A DNA stretch of 64,000 bases, taken from contig NZ_LT599032.1 of assembly GCF_900079725.1 (NCBI RefSeq), positions 2,254,253-2,318,252 of the forward strand, given 5' to 3'. The notes under the pieces were generated by a model. That model worked only from the letters and a program-made list of their open reading frames with translations. It ran no database searches and was not told the origin of the DNA. This DNA is from an uncultured Dysgonomonas sp. (GTDB taxonomy: Bacteria; Bacteroidota; Bacteroidia; Bacteroidales; Dysgonomonadaceae). The first letter of the stretch is position 1. The number at the start of each line of letters is the position of its first letter. Below are positions 29,713 to 39,502 of this stretch, in pieces. Made by a program: the position numbers and the translations under genes.

Positions 29713-30009
29713 TGAGGATGCCGGTTAATAGTAAAAAATGTATGGGTTCAAAATTAGATATTTATTTCGAAATCATAGTGTAGAATGCTTTATTTTTATC
29801 ATTTCAGAATTCAGTTATCTACATGCGGAAACTGATAGCCATAGCTCTTTGACCGAATGGAATAAGTAGCAAGTAATGAGTAGTAAGTTGAAAGTTATAT
29901 GAGATACGAGTAGACAAGATACGAGATACAAGTGACTGTTCACCGACGAGATGCTTCGCTCTGCTAAGCAAGACAAGCTAATTATTAATTGCTTTCAGTG
30001 TTACCTTTT
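29713..30009. other. gene-free spacer with word repeats and a half-copy of the dispersed palindrome
   Basis: 29860-29935 is made of overlapping variants of AGTAGCAAGTAATGAG and GAGATACGAGTAGACAAG. 29946-29978 resembles the right half of the dispersed palindrome at 51235-51304: both read ACGAGATG, two variable positions later GCTCTG, and end with GACAA. The left half is missing. No coding signal is seen. Confidence 0.5.
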
Positions 30010-31053
30010 CTATTCGTTATCCTTCCATTTATTATCAGGGATAGATTTGTATCGTCCCCAGAATCTATAACGGGTTAATGAGGAATATGAAACGAGCTTT
30101 CCAATCCATTTTATCATGAGCAGGAGATGCTGCAATCTATACAGGGCGAACAGTAACAACATGAAGACAGATGTGAAAACGGCTGATTTTATAAAGCCGG
30201 ATTGGATATTGGTTGAGATAAAATAGTGTATAAGATAAGATGAAGCAAATGATGCAGCCAATGAGACAATCAGAAACAATCCGTGTGCGGTCTCAATTGC
30301 TTTCTTGGGGCATTCGTTCATACATTTCATACAGCTTTCGCACTTAGATGTCCAAAATGGGTGGTTGTTTACGCTTTTGATAGCTTTCACAGGACATTTC
30401 TTTATACATAAGCCACAGTTATCACAATCGGGAGAAGCATAGAACGACTTTGCAAGGGCAAAACGTCCAACTAAATAATAGGCTAACGCAACAGGAGATA
30501 TAAGAATGTCTTGTACGATGTCCTTATCGGAGACAAAGTTCGGTTTGTCTGCTAATATCTTCAGGCAGTGTTTTTCGAGGCGGCTATAGTTTTTCTGATG
30601 CAGAAACTTTACCGACTTGTCACTCAATGCCGGATGAATGGATAGCCAGTTTGAAGGCATATCAAAAGGAATTTGCCCTGTGATATGGTATCCTTTTTGT
30701 TTAAGGATGAAGAAGGAGACCATAAAGGCTATCCCTGTAAGACCGGGAGTAACGAGGCGTCCAATCCTGAGTCCGGCCCGGGTATTCATCAATACCACCT
30801 TGTTTTGTCCTTTCGGAAAACGACGGATGAAATCGAGGGTTATCTTAGGATAATTAAAGCCGTGGATGGGGGATATGATTACAATCAAAGTCTGCGCTTC
30901 CGGCTCCTGTAGATGAGTGTCAGCTTTTGTGATATCTGTAAGCCGGCAATCGATATTGCTTTTAGCTGCAAACTCAGAAAACCACAGTGCTACTCGTCGG
31001 GCATTACCTGTACCCGAAAAGTAAAACACATGTGCTTTCCTGAGTTTGTCCAT
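30010..31053 (-). CDS. EFR1-type ferredoxin: flavodoxin-like domain plus two [4Fe-4S] clusters and membrane helices
   Basis: The 347-residue protein starts with a flavodoxin-like FMN-binding fold (VFYFSGTGNARRVALWF, then ISPIHGFNYPKITLDFI). A bacterial ferredoxin domain near residues 210-255 has two full cluster motifs, CDNCGLCIKKCP and CESCMKCMNECP. The C-terminal part has two membrane segments, about 258-275 and 285-310. This layout is known as the EFR1 family; its partners are not established. It follows the TlpA-like gene by 11 bp, so the two are likely co-transcribed and may share redox chemistry. Confidence 0.85.
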   Translation of the reverse strand: MDKLRKAHVFYFSGTGNARRVALWFSEFAAKSNIDCRLTDITKADTHLQEPEAQTLIVIISPIHGFNYPKITLDFIRRFPKGQNKVVLMNTRAGLRIGRLVTPGLTGIAFMVSFFILKQKGYHITGQIPFDMPSNWLSIHPALSDKSVKFLHQKNYSRLEKHCLKILADKPNFVSDKDIVQDILISPVALAYYLVGRFALAKSFYASPDCDNCGLCIKKCPVKAIKSVNNHPFWTSKCESCMKCMNECPKKAIETAHGLFLIVSLAASFASSYLIHYFISTNIQSGFIKSAVFTSVFMLLLFALYRLQHLLLMIKWIGKLVSYSSLTRYRFWGRYKSIPDNKWKDNE

Positions 31054-31064
31054 GACAGGGATAA

Positions 31065-32297
31065 TTATTTTTCTGCGAGGAGTTCGTCTATTACTTTGTT
31101 GAAGTCTTGTTTGAACTCTTCGTAAAACAACCCTGTAGCCGGCCCGTTGAAGCCGGTATGTATCTTTCGGACTTTGCCCTTCTTGTCGATAAAAATGGTA
31201 GTAGGGTAGCCCATAATTTTGCTTACCTGAGGCAGGGCTTTGGCCGTTGCATCATCACCCAGCTTGCCTGCGAATAAGATATCATATGTGGTATCATAGC
31301 GTTTTACCAGACGCGAAAGAACGGTCTTTACGTATTCAGGATCGTCTTTCCGCTCAAAGGACAAGCCTATGATCTCCACGCCGCGATCTTTGTTTTCTTT
31401 ATACCAAGGTGAAAGATATTCCATCTCGTCGAGGCAGTTAGGACACCAGCTGCCAAGTATGGAGATAATGACTACTTTATCCTTGAATTTAGGATCAGAC
31501 AACGACACTTTATTACCTTCAATATCGGGGAAGGTAAAGTCGAGACGGTCGAATCCTTTTTTCATGTATGCAAGGCTGTAAGGGTCGGCTAGTGCCGCTT
31601 CGGCATTGCGCTTCCCGATTAGTTTAGTTACGCCTCTTGTGGTGTAAAACTCTCCTGTGAAATTATCGTTACCTTCAAACTTGCCCTTGATCAGGTAGGG
31701 GCTTAATCCGGCAAAGGCAGAGAATTGGAAGCCATCGTTTGTCAATGCTCCTTCAAGGTAGCGAAGGTCTCCGGCATTGGTAAGGATGGAGCCCGTAAGG
31801 ATCTCTCCGGCTTGATTGAAGATACCGACGTTGCGAGCTGTATCGCCTTTCTGGCTTATAAATTGTATATCCCATTTTCCTGCAAGAGAGGCTGTCGCCG
31901 GAGCTGCTGCTTTTTCGAAACGGGGAGCGTCTGTTTTCACAGCGGAGAAAGGCACACCTTCATCGCCACCTTCGATAAAGAGTTTTATAAATCGCCCATC
32001 GAATTTTCCGTCACTGATGACACCTCTTAGTTCAGCATCATAAGCTTCGATGGGGATGATAACTGTATCAGAGGAATAGCGTACACCCTTGAGTGGTACA
32101 CGTTCGGCTCCGTTAACCAGATATACTGTCGCCGAATCTGTCGCCGTATTTACTACATCGAAAAGGAATGGGAACTTCTGATCAGAAACGGAGAACTCGC
32201 CGCGCCATTTGCCGTCGGTCAGTTTGTTATTTACTTCCTTGTTGCACGAGGCCAGAGAGATGAGCCCGGCCAGGCTTGCTATCATATATTTTTCCAT
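31065..32297 (-). CDS. TlpA-like thioredoxin-fold lipoprotein
   Basis: The 410-residue protein has a lipoprotein signal with C18 (LISLASC), a DUF4369-like beta domain in its first half (LTDGKWRGEFSVSDQKFPF) and a thioredoxin domain of the AhpC/TlpA group at about 260-405 with the redox pair C285-P-N-C288 in GSWCPNCLDEMEYL. Such lipoproteins reduce or exchange disulfides in the periplasm. It lies 121 bp after the SusD-like gene and 11 bp before the EFR1 gene. Confidence 0.88.
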   Translation of the reverse strand: MEKYMIASLAGLISLASCNKEVNNKLTDGKWRGEFSVSDQKFPFLFDVVNTATDSATVYLVNGAERVPLKGVRYSSDTVIIPIEAYDAELRGVISDGKFDGRFIKLFIEGGDEGVPFSAVKTDAPRFEKAAAPATASLAGKWDIQFISQKGDTARNVGIFNQAGEILTGSILTNAGDLRYLEGALTNDGFQFSAFAGLSPYLIKGKFEGNDNFTGEFYTTRGVTKLIGKRNAEAALADPYSLAYMKKGFDRLDFTFPDIEGNKVSLSDPKFKDKVVIISILGSWCPNCLDEMEYLSPWYKENKDRGVEIIGLSFERKDDPEYVKTVLSRLVKRYDTTYDILFAGKLGDDATAKALPQVSKIMGYPTTIFIDKKGKVRKIHTGFNGPATGLFYEEFKQDFNKVIDELLAEK

Positions 32298-32418
32298 ACG
32301 CTAAAAAAGTTAGTCCTGACCATCTTTGCCTTGTCTGAATTTGTGGTAGATCTTATGGGAGTAATTACACCACATCTTCGCGACAATGACAAAGAATGTA
32401 TCAGGACAAAAATACATA

Positions 32419-33960
32419 CTAGTTTCTAAATATCCATGGCTTTGTTTCTATTTTGTCATTGCCTTGTACTGACAATGCCTGTTGATAGTTAGCCTTATTC
32501 ACATTTTGTTCTTTAGTAGGATAATACAAGCGGCTTGGAACTCCCCCATCACCGAAGAGAGGATCGAAGCGATATGTTACTGCTCTGGTTTCTATTTCGC
32601 CCTCGAATACAACATCACCTTCCTGTATGAGGAAATCGGGAAACCCTGTCCGGCGGTATTCGCTCCATGCTTCCAGTCCTTGCATATATAATGCGATATA
32701 TTTCTGGGTTAAGACATTCTTCTGGTTAGCCGCAGGCAGTTTAGACAGGTAGTCTGTAACTTTGTCGGCCGCGACACCCCATTTTTCAAGCGAGGCTTGT
32801 ACTCCTGCCTGATAATCGTTTTGACTCCAGTTATTGTATTCGGAAATCAGGAAGGCAACTTCAGCATATTCCATCAGAACTTCGGCGTAATTGGCCGCAT
32901 TGATTGCAGCACCCGGTAAGCTCACATCATTAGCGGAAAACTTACCTGCCTGATCATTTGCCAATCCGTATGGTAGACCTACATAAGTATTCGTTGTGGT
33001 AGTCGGTAATGCGTATGCAGACAAGCGCGGGTCGGCTACAGGAAGTACCGGATTACTGCCTTTTAGCAGGTCGACAAGGATATGAGAAACAGCAAAATCT
33101 TTCCGGTTCGCTGTTACAGTGGCCCTATAGAGAGGTGCCTCATTCGGAGATGTGGCAGAATATTTGAAAGCAGCATTGTCGGAGTTACCAGTAAATACTC
33201 CTTTATTCAATGCATCTTCAAAATGGGATTTATACAATGTATTGTTCTTCTCTTTCAGGCGGGTGGCAAAACGCAGACGGAGCGAATTGGCAAATTTCGC
33301 CCATTTGGCATTACTACCTGCGTAAATAATATCAGCCTTGCCGAATGTAGTCTCCCCCTGATACTTAATAAGGGTATCTCCGGCCGCTTTTAGTTCGCTC
33401 AACAGGTCAGTATAGATTTTTTCCTGTGCTGCATACGCCGGAGTGATATTCTCCGGATTTTGTTGTAATGCCTGAAAATCGGCATCTTTAGTGCCATACG
33501 ACTGGTAAGGAATGTTACCGAATACATCTGTCAATGCATAGAAAGCATAACTCTTGAGTACGCGGCTGATGGCTATCTGGGTTGCATTGCGTCCTACGCC
33601 ATTTGCAGTGGCCACGTCTTTTGTGGCAGGGTCGGTATTCAGTTTGATTATTTCCTCCAGATTATTCAATGTCTTATAGAGTCCTTTCCAGTAATCGTCT
33701 GAATAACTGAAAGGAATATCGTAACGCGACTGTGTTGTATACGTATTCTGTGCAAAATACTGAACAAACAACATAGAGCCTCTCAATGATACTTGTTCGC
33801 TGCGTAGGTTATCGACAAGTAATTTCTCGGAAGAAGTGATTAAGGATGTAGTAGGCACGGACGATGGACGGTTAGGGTCCTCATTGATATCATCTACGCA
33901 TGATGTGGATAATAGCAATGATGTGAAAGCACCTAATATATATAGCTTATTTATTTTCAT
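32419..33960 (-). CDS. SusD/RagB-family outer-membrane lipoprotein
   Basis: The 513-residue protein has a lipoprotein signal with C21 (LLLSTSC) followed by VDDINEDPNRPSSVPT, the start typical of the SusD-like subgroup of nutrient-binding lipoproteins. Helical TPR-like pairs (YWKGLYKTLNNLEEIIKLN and others) make up the body. SusD caps the SusC barrel as a lid and binds the substrate. The gene lies 109 bp after its SusC partner. No glycoside hydrolase is next to it, so the substrate cannot be inferred; peptide or other ligands are possible. Confidence 0.9.
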   Translation of the reverse strand: MKINKLYILGAFTSLLLSTSCVDDINEDPNRPSSVPTTSLITSSEKLLVDNLRSEQVSLRGSMLFVQYFAQNTYTTQSRYDIPFSYSDDYWKGLYKTLNNLEEIIKLNTDPATKDVATANGVGRNATQIAISRVLKSYAFYALTDVFGNIPYQSYGTKDADFQALQQNPENITPAYAAQEKIYTDLLSELKAAGDTLIKYQGETTFGKADIIYAGSNAKWAKFANSLRLRFATRLKEKNNTLYKSHFEDALNKGVFTGNSDNAAFKYSATSPNEAPLYRATVTANRKDFAVSHILVDLLKGSNPVLPVADPRLSAYALPTTTTNTYVGLPYGLANDQAGKFSANDVSLPGAAINAANYAEVLMEYAEVAFLISEYNNWSQNDYQAGVQASLEKWGVAADKVTDYLSKLPAANQKNVLTQKYIALYMQGLEAWSEYRRTGFPDFLIQEGDVVFEGEIETRAVTYRFDPLFGDGGVPSRLYYPTKEQNVNKANYQQALSVQGNDKIETKPWIFRN

Positions 33961-34069
33961 AATCGTTTTATTGTATTTTAGCTAAAATAGAGTATTTGAT
34001 AATATATTGTTCCAATATAACTGCCTGTTATTTTTTGAGCTTAGTAAAGTAATAAACAGGTCTGCGACC

Positions 34070-37000
34070 TTAAAATTTGAAACCAAGGTTTAGTCCGTAT
34101 GTTACCGGAGTAGGGATATTACCACCTTCTATACCCTGTACATTGCCGCTACTGTTTGTCAATTCCGGGTCTATATCTTTACTCTTTGTATAAATATTCC
34201 ATAGATTGCGAGCATAGGCTGTTACACTAACACTTTCGATTCTCCATTTGGGCAATCTGAAAGTGTAACCAAATGTTAATTCTCTCAGTTTGATGAATGT
34301 TGCATCGAATACAGTATAAGCTGTTGGCCCATTGTATTGGTTTTGTGCCCATGCCTGAGCGGTTATGTTCTTAGAGTTCTGAGCTGTATTACTTACGCTA
34401 TATGTACCATCGGAGTTGAATACTACATCTCCTGTAACACCATCAAGGACAGTGCCTGTTTCACGGATATTATCAGCAGCCGTTGATTTCAGTATACCGG
34501 AATACATCCCCACTTTGTAGGTCTGGGAGAAGAACTTGCCTCCTACCCGCGAGTCGATAAGGAAACCAAACGTGAAGTCTTTATATCTTAGCTGATTCTG
34601 AAAGCTCCACAAGAAGTCAGGCAATACACTGCCTAGCGGAACAAACTGATCTGTACGCATATATACACCGTCTTTATCCACTACCTTTTGTCCGTCGGGC
34701 GCATACACAAAGTCATAGCCCATTATCTGTCCGTAACTATCTCCTTCTTTTGCTACCAGTGACACTAACGTGTTGCTCAGCTGGAGAGTATTTACAGCTT
34801 CGGAAAGTTTGATAATCTTATTGCTGTTCTTAGAAAAGTTTGCAATTGCTGTCCAATCCCAGTCTCTTTGCCTGATAGGGTTCACTGTCAATGTAGCCTC
34901 TATACCTTTGTTATTAATCTTTCCTGCATTAATCAGCTTGTAACTATATCCGAAAGCATCGGAAGTAGGTAGTGAAATAATCTGATTGCGGCTGTTGTTA
35001 TTATAATAGGTAACATCGAGTCCTAATAAGTTATTGAACAGTTGTAATTGTAAGCCGGCTTCCCACGAAGATGTTATTTCCGGCTTCAGTTCCGGATTGT
35101 TCAACTTTTCAGGGAGGCTATAAACGATATTTCCATCGAATGAATTGAGGGCTTCATAAGTCTTATACAATTGATAAGGGTCTGTATCATTACCCACCTG
35201 AGCCCAACCTAAACGTACCTTAGCAAATGACAACCATTTTTGCTCTTTCAACGCCGGCAGTTCGGTCAGAATAAAAGACGATGTGAGAGATGGATAAAGG
35301 AATGAGTTATCATCTTCGGGCAATGTTGACGACCAGTCGTTACGTAATGTACCATCTAAATACAACATGCTTTTCCATCCATAAGAGAAACTACCATAGA
35401 TAGACGATATGGCTTTTTTATAGAGTCCGGTTGATGGGTTCACAATAATAGAAGCAGCATTATTCAGACTATAATATTCAGGAATAGCAAGTCCTCCGGA
35501 CGTTTGAATATCGCTTACTCGCCTGTTGCGTCTCATATAGTTTGCACCAACATTTGCCACCAGTGAGTGATCTCCCCAGCGGTTGTTGGTCGTAGCCAGA
35601 AATTCATAGTTAAATTCATCAAACTTTTGTGAATATTCCTGATACTGAGACTGTGAGCGGGAATAATAAGCAATCCTATCCTGAGAATTATATTGATAGA
35701 CATCCCCGTTGACCCTTCCTGTCAGGCTAAGCCATGTAGTAGGGGTTACCGTCAGTCCTACATTTCCATAAAAACGATCCCTGTTTTCTTTCAGGTAACT
35801 TTCATATGCCGACCAGTACGGGTTATCTATATATTTTGTTTTTTCTCCGGCAGCAGTATTATCCCAGCTTGTCCTGTTCCACGCACGAGGAGTCCCGTCG
35901 GCTCTTTTATATTCTTTCAACTTTTGATAGTCGACCTGTACTTGCCCCCATTGGTAGGCCTCGAGCATGATGTTACGGTTCGAGGCTCCCGTCCATGGAC
36001 GGCCTGTCGATTTATTGTTTATATAATTTACGTTTCCAAAGAATGATACAAGAGAGCCTTTGGTACTACCCGATATATTTATAGAGTTACGTCCTAAAGA
36101 CGAATTCGGAATAGTTCCTTTTACATTCTTGTTCGTAACCGATACACGAAAAGTACCCGCTGCCGTATTCTTTGACAGGGCAATATTATTTGTGTTCGAT
36201 ACCCCTGTACGGAAATAGTCCTCCACATCGTGCTTCGGATAAACCCATGGTTGCGGATTCAAATAGTCAGCTGTATATTCAGGATCGAGGTTGTACCAGT
36301 GTAATACAGGTGTTCCGTCCAGTTTTGGACCCCAGCTTTCATCAGCCGCATAATCCACTATATTATATTCCTTTCCGTCGATAGTCGCCTTTTGGAAAGT
36401 GGTGCTGTATCCCCCGCCATATAACTTTTGGCGTTCTGGGAGTCTGACTACTTTTTCGAACTCAATACCGGTATTCACCTGTATATCTATGCGATCATCG
36501 CTTCTATCTCCTTTTTTCGTAGTGATGAGAATTACTCCGTTAGCCGCACGTGTGCCATAAAGGGCTGCTGCCGACGGGCCTTTCAGTACGCTAATATCCG
36601 CGATGTCGTCAGGGTTGATATCCTGAATTGTACTACCCACATCTTTTCCTGCACTACCATTTATAGTAGCAGATGTATTCATATCTGTGTTATCCAAAGG
36701 AACTCCATCTATTATGTATAATGGCTGGTTGTTTCCCGTAATAGAGTTTATACCCCGCAAAGTTACCCTGGACGATCCACCCATATTCCCTCCGCTGGAA
36801 ATAACCTGTAATCCGGCTATCTTACCCGACAATGCACTTAAAGCATTGGTCGGTCTTGTTTCCAATGCCTGACCGGATACTCCCTGAACAGCATAACCGA
36901 GTGCTTTCTTTTCACGGGGAATGTTTAGTGATGTGATAACTACTTCGTCGAGTTCCGTAGCCTGTTCTTTCAGTACTACATTTATAGATGCATTTGTCAA

Positions 37001-37267
37001 TACTTTTGCTTCATGTGTCTCGAAACCTAAAAAGGAGAAGACTATAGTTTCATTTCTCTGTGCGGAAATGGAATAATAACCATCTTCGTTGGTCAGTGTA
37101 CCAGTCCTAAGATTACCTTTAATCTGAACAGTAACCCCCGGGAGCTCCAAGCCTGTAGCATCGGTTACACGTCCTTTGATGACAAACTCTTCATTTATCT
37201 GTGCAGAAAGTAGTATTGTAAAGACATTTAACAATAGTAATAATTTTATTTTTCTCAATTCTAACAT
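34070..37267 (-). CDS. SusC/RagA-family TonB-linked outer-membrane transporter
   Basis: The 1065-residue protein has a signal peptide, an N-terminal carboxypeptidase-like beta domain (IKGRVTDATGLELPGVTVQIKG-type, about 28-110), a TonB-box region with ELDEVVIT, a plug domain with LSALSGKIAGLQVISSGG and PLYIIDGVPLDN, and a long 22-strand barrel ending in a terminal aromatic (GLNLGFKF). These proteins import ligands with energy from TonB. It heads the row SusC-SusD-TlpA-EFR1. A promoter is seen at 37343-37350 on this strand. Confidence 0.94.
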   Translation of the reverse strand: MLELRKIKLLLLLNVFTILLSAQINEEFVIKGRVTDATGLELPGVTVQIKGNLRTGTLTNEDGYYSISAQRNETIVFSFLGFETHEAKVLTNASINVVLKEQATELDEVVITSLNIPREKKALGYAVQGVSGQALETRPTNALSALSGKIAGLQVISSGGNMGGSSRVTLRGINSITGNNQPLYIIDGVPLDNTDMNTSATINGSAGKDVGSTIQDINPDDIADISVLKGPSAAALYGTRAANGVILITTKKGDRSDDRIDIQVNTGIEFEKVVRLPERQKLYGGGYSTTFQKATIDGKEYNIVDYAADESWGPKLDGTPVLHWYNLDPEYTADYLNPQPWVYPKHDVEDYFRTGVSNTNNIALSKNTAAGTFRVSVTNKNVKGTIPNSSLGRNSINISGSTKGSLVSFFGNVNYINNKSTGRPWTGASNRNIMLEAYQWGQVQVDYQKLKEYKRADGTPRAWNRTSWDNTAAGEKTKYIDNPYWSAYESYLKENRDRFYGNVGLTVTPTTWLSLTGRVNGDVYQYNSQDRIAYYSRSQSQYQEYSQKFDEFNYEFLATTNNRWGDHSLVANVGANYMRRNRRVSDIQTSGGLAIPEYYSLNNAASIIVNPSTGLYKKAISSIYGSFSYGWKSMLYLDGTLRNDWSSTLPEDDNSFLYPSLTSSFILTELPALKEQKWLSFAKVRLGWAQVGNDTDPYQLYKTYEALNSFDGNIVYSLPEKLNNPELKPEITSSWEAGLQLQLFNNLLGLDVTYYNNNSRNQIISLPTSDAFGYSYKLINAGKINNKGIEATLTVNPIRQRDWDWTAIANFSKNSNKIIKLSEAVNTLQLSNTLVSLVAKEGDSYGQIMGYDFVYAPDGQKVVDKDGVYMRTDQFVPLGSVLPDFLWSFQNQLRYKDFTFGFLIDSRVGGKFFSQTYKVGMYSGILKSTAADNIRETGTVLDGVTGDVVFNSDGTYSVSNTAQNSKNITAQAWAQNQYNGPTAYTVFDATFIKLRELTFGYTFRLPKWRIESVSVTAYARNLWNIYTKSKDIDPELTNSSGNVQGIEGGNIPTPVTYGLNLGFKF

Positions 37268-37644
37268 AGTTTTTGTAGTTTACTCAAACATTTTTATAGA
37301 TGTAATAAATATCTCACCGTTAAAAACAGATAATATTTATCACAAAAGTATAACGACTATATTGTCTGTGAAATCCCTTTTATGTGGTATTTATATACCT
37401 AAAACATGGTATTGCAGCGTTCGTTTGTCTATTTTGGACCCCCAAAGGGGGTCCTTTCCTAAATATTTATTTCTTTTAATCAATCGTTAAACATCGAATT
37501 CTCAATTCAACATATCAAAGGAAGAGAGGCCGGAAGGTATGATTATAGGCTTCGCATTATAGATAAAATTTTCTAAATTCGCTTACATATTTTGTTCTTC
37601 ATCTTCATTATACTTACATTTGCAACCACAGAACCAATTGATTT
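37268..37644. promoter_or_regulatory. divergent control region between the SusC gene and the Gfo/Idh/MocA gene
   Basis: 377 bases hold outward promoters on both sides. On the minus strand TACTTTTG at 37343-37350 fits the -7 consensus. On the plus strand a full promoter is at 37591-37622. Between them a perfect 8-bp stem (GGACCCCC at 37436-37443, GGGGGTCC at 37447-37454, loop AAA) stands out from the AT-rich background. Confidence 0.6.
37591..37622 (+). promoter_or_regulatory. Bacteroidota-type promoter of the 37645 gene
   Basis: TTTG at 37591-37594 and TACATTTG at 37615-37622 are separated by 20 bp, a full match to the sigma-ABfr consensus. The ATG follows 22 bp after the -7 element, so the leader is only about 15 nt. 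Confidence 0.8.
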
Positions 37645-38655
37645 ATGACATTAAGTAGCTCACAGCCTAAAATCCGTTTCGGAGTGATAGGCACTAATTT
37701 CATTGTAGACAAAGTCCTGGAAGGTGCGAGTTTTGATTCCCGCTTCGAATTGACAGCGATATACTCCCGCACACAGGAAAAAGCCGATGAATTTGCGCGT
37801 AAGCACAATGTTCCACACACATTTACCTCATTGGAAGCAATGGCTGCAAGCGGGCTAATCGATGCCGTATATATTGCCTCTCCCAACTCATTGCATGCTT
37901 CGCAGAGCATTTTGTTTATGCAGCACGGAAAGCATGTTTTGTGTGAAAAACCTTTTGCGTCCAATACTAAAGAAGTGAAAGGAATGATAGCTGCATCGCG
38001 AAAGAATAATGTTACATTGATGGAGGCTATGAAACCCAGCCTTACTCCCAATTTTAAAGCACTGAAAAATCATATCAGCGAGATAGGGACTATCAGAAGG
38101 TATTTTTCCTGTTATTGCCAGTATTCATCACGTTACGATAAACTAAAAGAAGGAGTTGTGCTGAATGCTTTCGATCCTACACTTTCAAATGGTGCCGTAA
38201 TGGATCTGGGAGTATACACTATATTTCCGATGGTAGCCTTATTTGGCCGTCCTCTGAAAATAAGTGCCACCGGGCTGAAACTATCTACAGGAGCAGACGG
38301 ACAAGGTGCTGTGAATCTCGAATATGAGGGGATGAATGCTACCGTACTTTATTCCAAAATTGCCGATTCGGCCTTACCGACAGAGATACAGGGTGAAGAT
38401 GGAACAATAACGGCGGATAGGATAAATATTATAGGCAAAGTCTCACTTAAAAACAGAAACGGAGAAGAAAAGATAATAAGTTCTACGGATGTAATACATG
38501 AATATTATTACGAAGTGGCCGAATTCATTAATTTGATCCAGGAAGGAAAACGCGAGTCGGAAATTAATAGCCATGAAAACTCACTTATAACCATAGAAAT
38601 AGTAGATGAAATAAGAAAACAGCTAGGAGTTAAATATCCTGCTGATGACAAATGA
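37645..38655 (+). CDS. cytoplasmic Gfo/Idh/MocA-family oxidoreductase
   Basis: The 336-residue protein lacks a signal peptide. It has an N-terminal Rossmann fold (IRFGVIGTNFIVDKVLEGA), the conserved GKHVLCEKPFASNTKEV with the catalytic-lysine region near residue 97, and a C-terminal alpha/beta domain with VMDLGVYTIFPMVALFG near 190. Members oxidise or reduce sugars and similar polyols with NAD(P). It has its own promoter and is separated by 338 bp from the DoxX row; it may act on a product imported from the periplasm, which is inference. Confidence 0.88.
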   Translation: MTLSSSQPKIRFGVIGTNFIVDKVLEGASFDSRFELTAIYSRTQEKADEFARKHNVPHTFTSLEAMAASGLIDAVYIASPNSLHASQSILFMQHGKHVLCEKPFASNTKEVKGMIAASRKNNVTLMEAMKPSLTPNFKALKNHISEIGTIRRYFSCYCQYSSRYDKLKEGVVLNAFDPTLSNGAVMDLGVYTIFPMVALFGRPLKISATGLKLSTGADGQGAVNLEYEGMNATVLYSKIADSALPTEIQGEDGTITADRINIIGKVSLKNRNGEEKIISSTDVIHEYYYEVAEFINLIQEGKRESEINSHENSLITIEIVDEIRKQLGVKYPADDK

Positions 38656-38993
38656 GTATACATTTGTGCCAAATATCTGGCATTTGTTTTTGTAAAAGTC
38701 AGATTAGTATGATTTTAATTTTTTTAGAAAACTTTTTTTAACAATAATAAATTATTATTCACTCAAAATATTCATAGCTTTATTCCGCATTTAATAAGTA
38801 AGATTTCATGGACTGTTGAATTTGCCCATGCAGGGAATTGAACTTACTGTGAACAAGAGCCTTAAGAAGAATAAAACCATGTTATACTTTGATTATTATT
38901 GCATCAAGAGATTAGTGTGTAAATTTTATTGCGAAAATAAAATCTAAATTTTAAACAATATTAAACGAAACAATTTATTTATTAACTTAATCC
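38656..38993. other. gene-free region before the DoxX gene
   Basis: A weak terminator-like stem TGCCA/TGGCA (38667-38671 and 38678-38682) with a T-rich tail follows the oxidoreductase gene. A second stem, ATTTTATT pairing with AATAAAAT, lies at about 38922-38942. No -7 element with correct spacing is seen, though TATACTTTG at about 38883 is close to consensus. The rest is AT-rich without recognisable content. Confidence 0.4.
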
Positions 38994-39482
38994 ATGAACG
39001 AACAGACATCTTACTCACGCGCCCAGACGTTTTGGCTGGTAGTACTACGGCTACTAATCGGATGGCATTTCTTATACGAGGGAATCGTAAAAATTCTAAA
39101 TTCGGGCTGGTCAGCCTATCCTTACCTGATGGACTCTCAGGGATTTTTTGCCGAATACTTTCATAATTTAGCCGCAGACCCGGGATTTTTAGCGGTATCC
39201 AACTATATTAATATATATGGATTAACACTAATCGGATTAGGACTAATATTAGGATGTTTCTCACGCGCTGCTTCTATCGGAGGTATCGTATTTCTTGCAC
39301 TATACTATCTTTCACACCCACCTTTTATCGGAGCCACTTATATGATGCCTACCGAGGGCTCTTATCTTTGGATAGATAAAAATATGATTGAAATAGGAGC
39401 ATTGATGGTGCTGTTCTATTTTCCTACCTCCCAAATTATTGGTTTGGACCGATACATCAATAAATTATTTAAACGCAAATAA
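38994..39482 (+). CDS. DoxX-family membrane protein
   Basis: The 162-residue protein has four membrane segments typical of DoxX: FWLVVLRLLIGWHFLYEGIVK near the start, a middle helix with YGLTLIGLGLILGCFSRAASI, then GGIVFLALYYLSH, and a last one with IEIGALMVLFYF. DoxX/DoxD relatives serve as membrane subunits of quinone-linked oxidoreductases, but many members have no known role. It is the first gene of the row that includes two Tat-type oxidoreductases, 20 bp upstream of the first. I infer that it could pass electrons from those enzymes to the quinone pool. Confidence 0.85.
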   Translation: MNEQTSYSRAQTFWLVVLRLLIGWHFLYEGIVKILNSGWSAYPYLMDSQGFFAEYFHNLAADPGFLAVSNYINIYGLTLIGLGLILGCFSRAASIGGIVFLALYYLSHPPFIGATYMMPTEGSYLWIDKNMIEIGALMVLFYFPTSQIIGLDRYINKLFKRK

Positions 39483-39502
39483 AGCTAACATACTATAAAA
39501 TT

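Noticed and set aside
38826-38850. A stretch reading CAGGGAATTGAAC like the T-arm of a tRNA on the minus strand
   Set aside because: The five-base T-stem does not pair and no acceptor, anticodon or D arm follows in the expected places.
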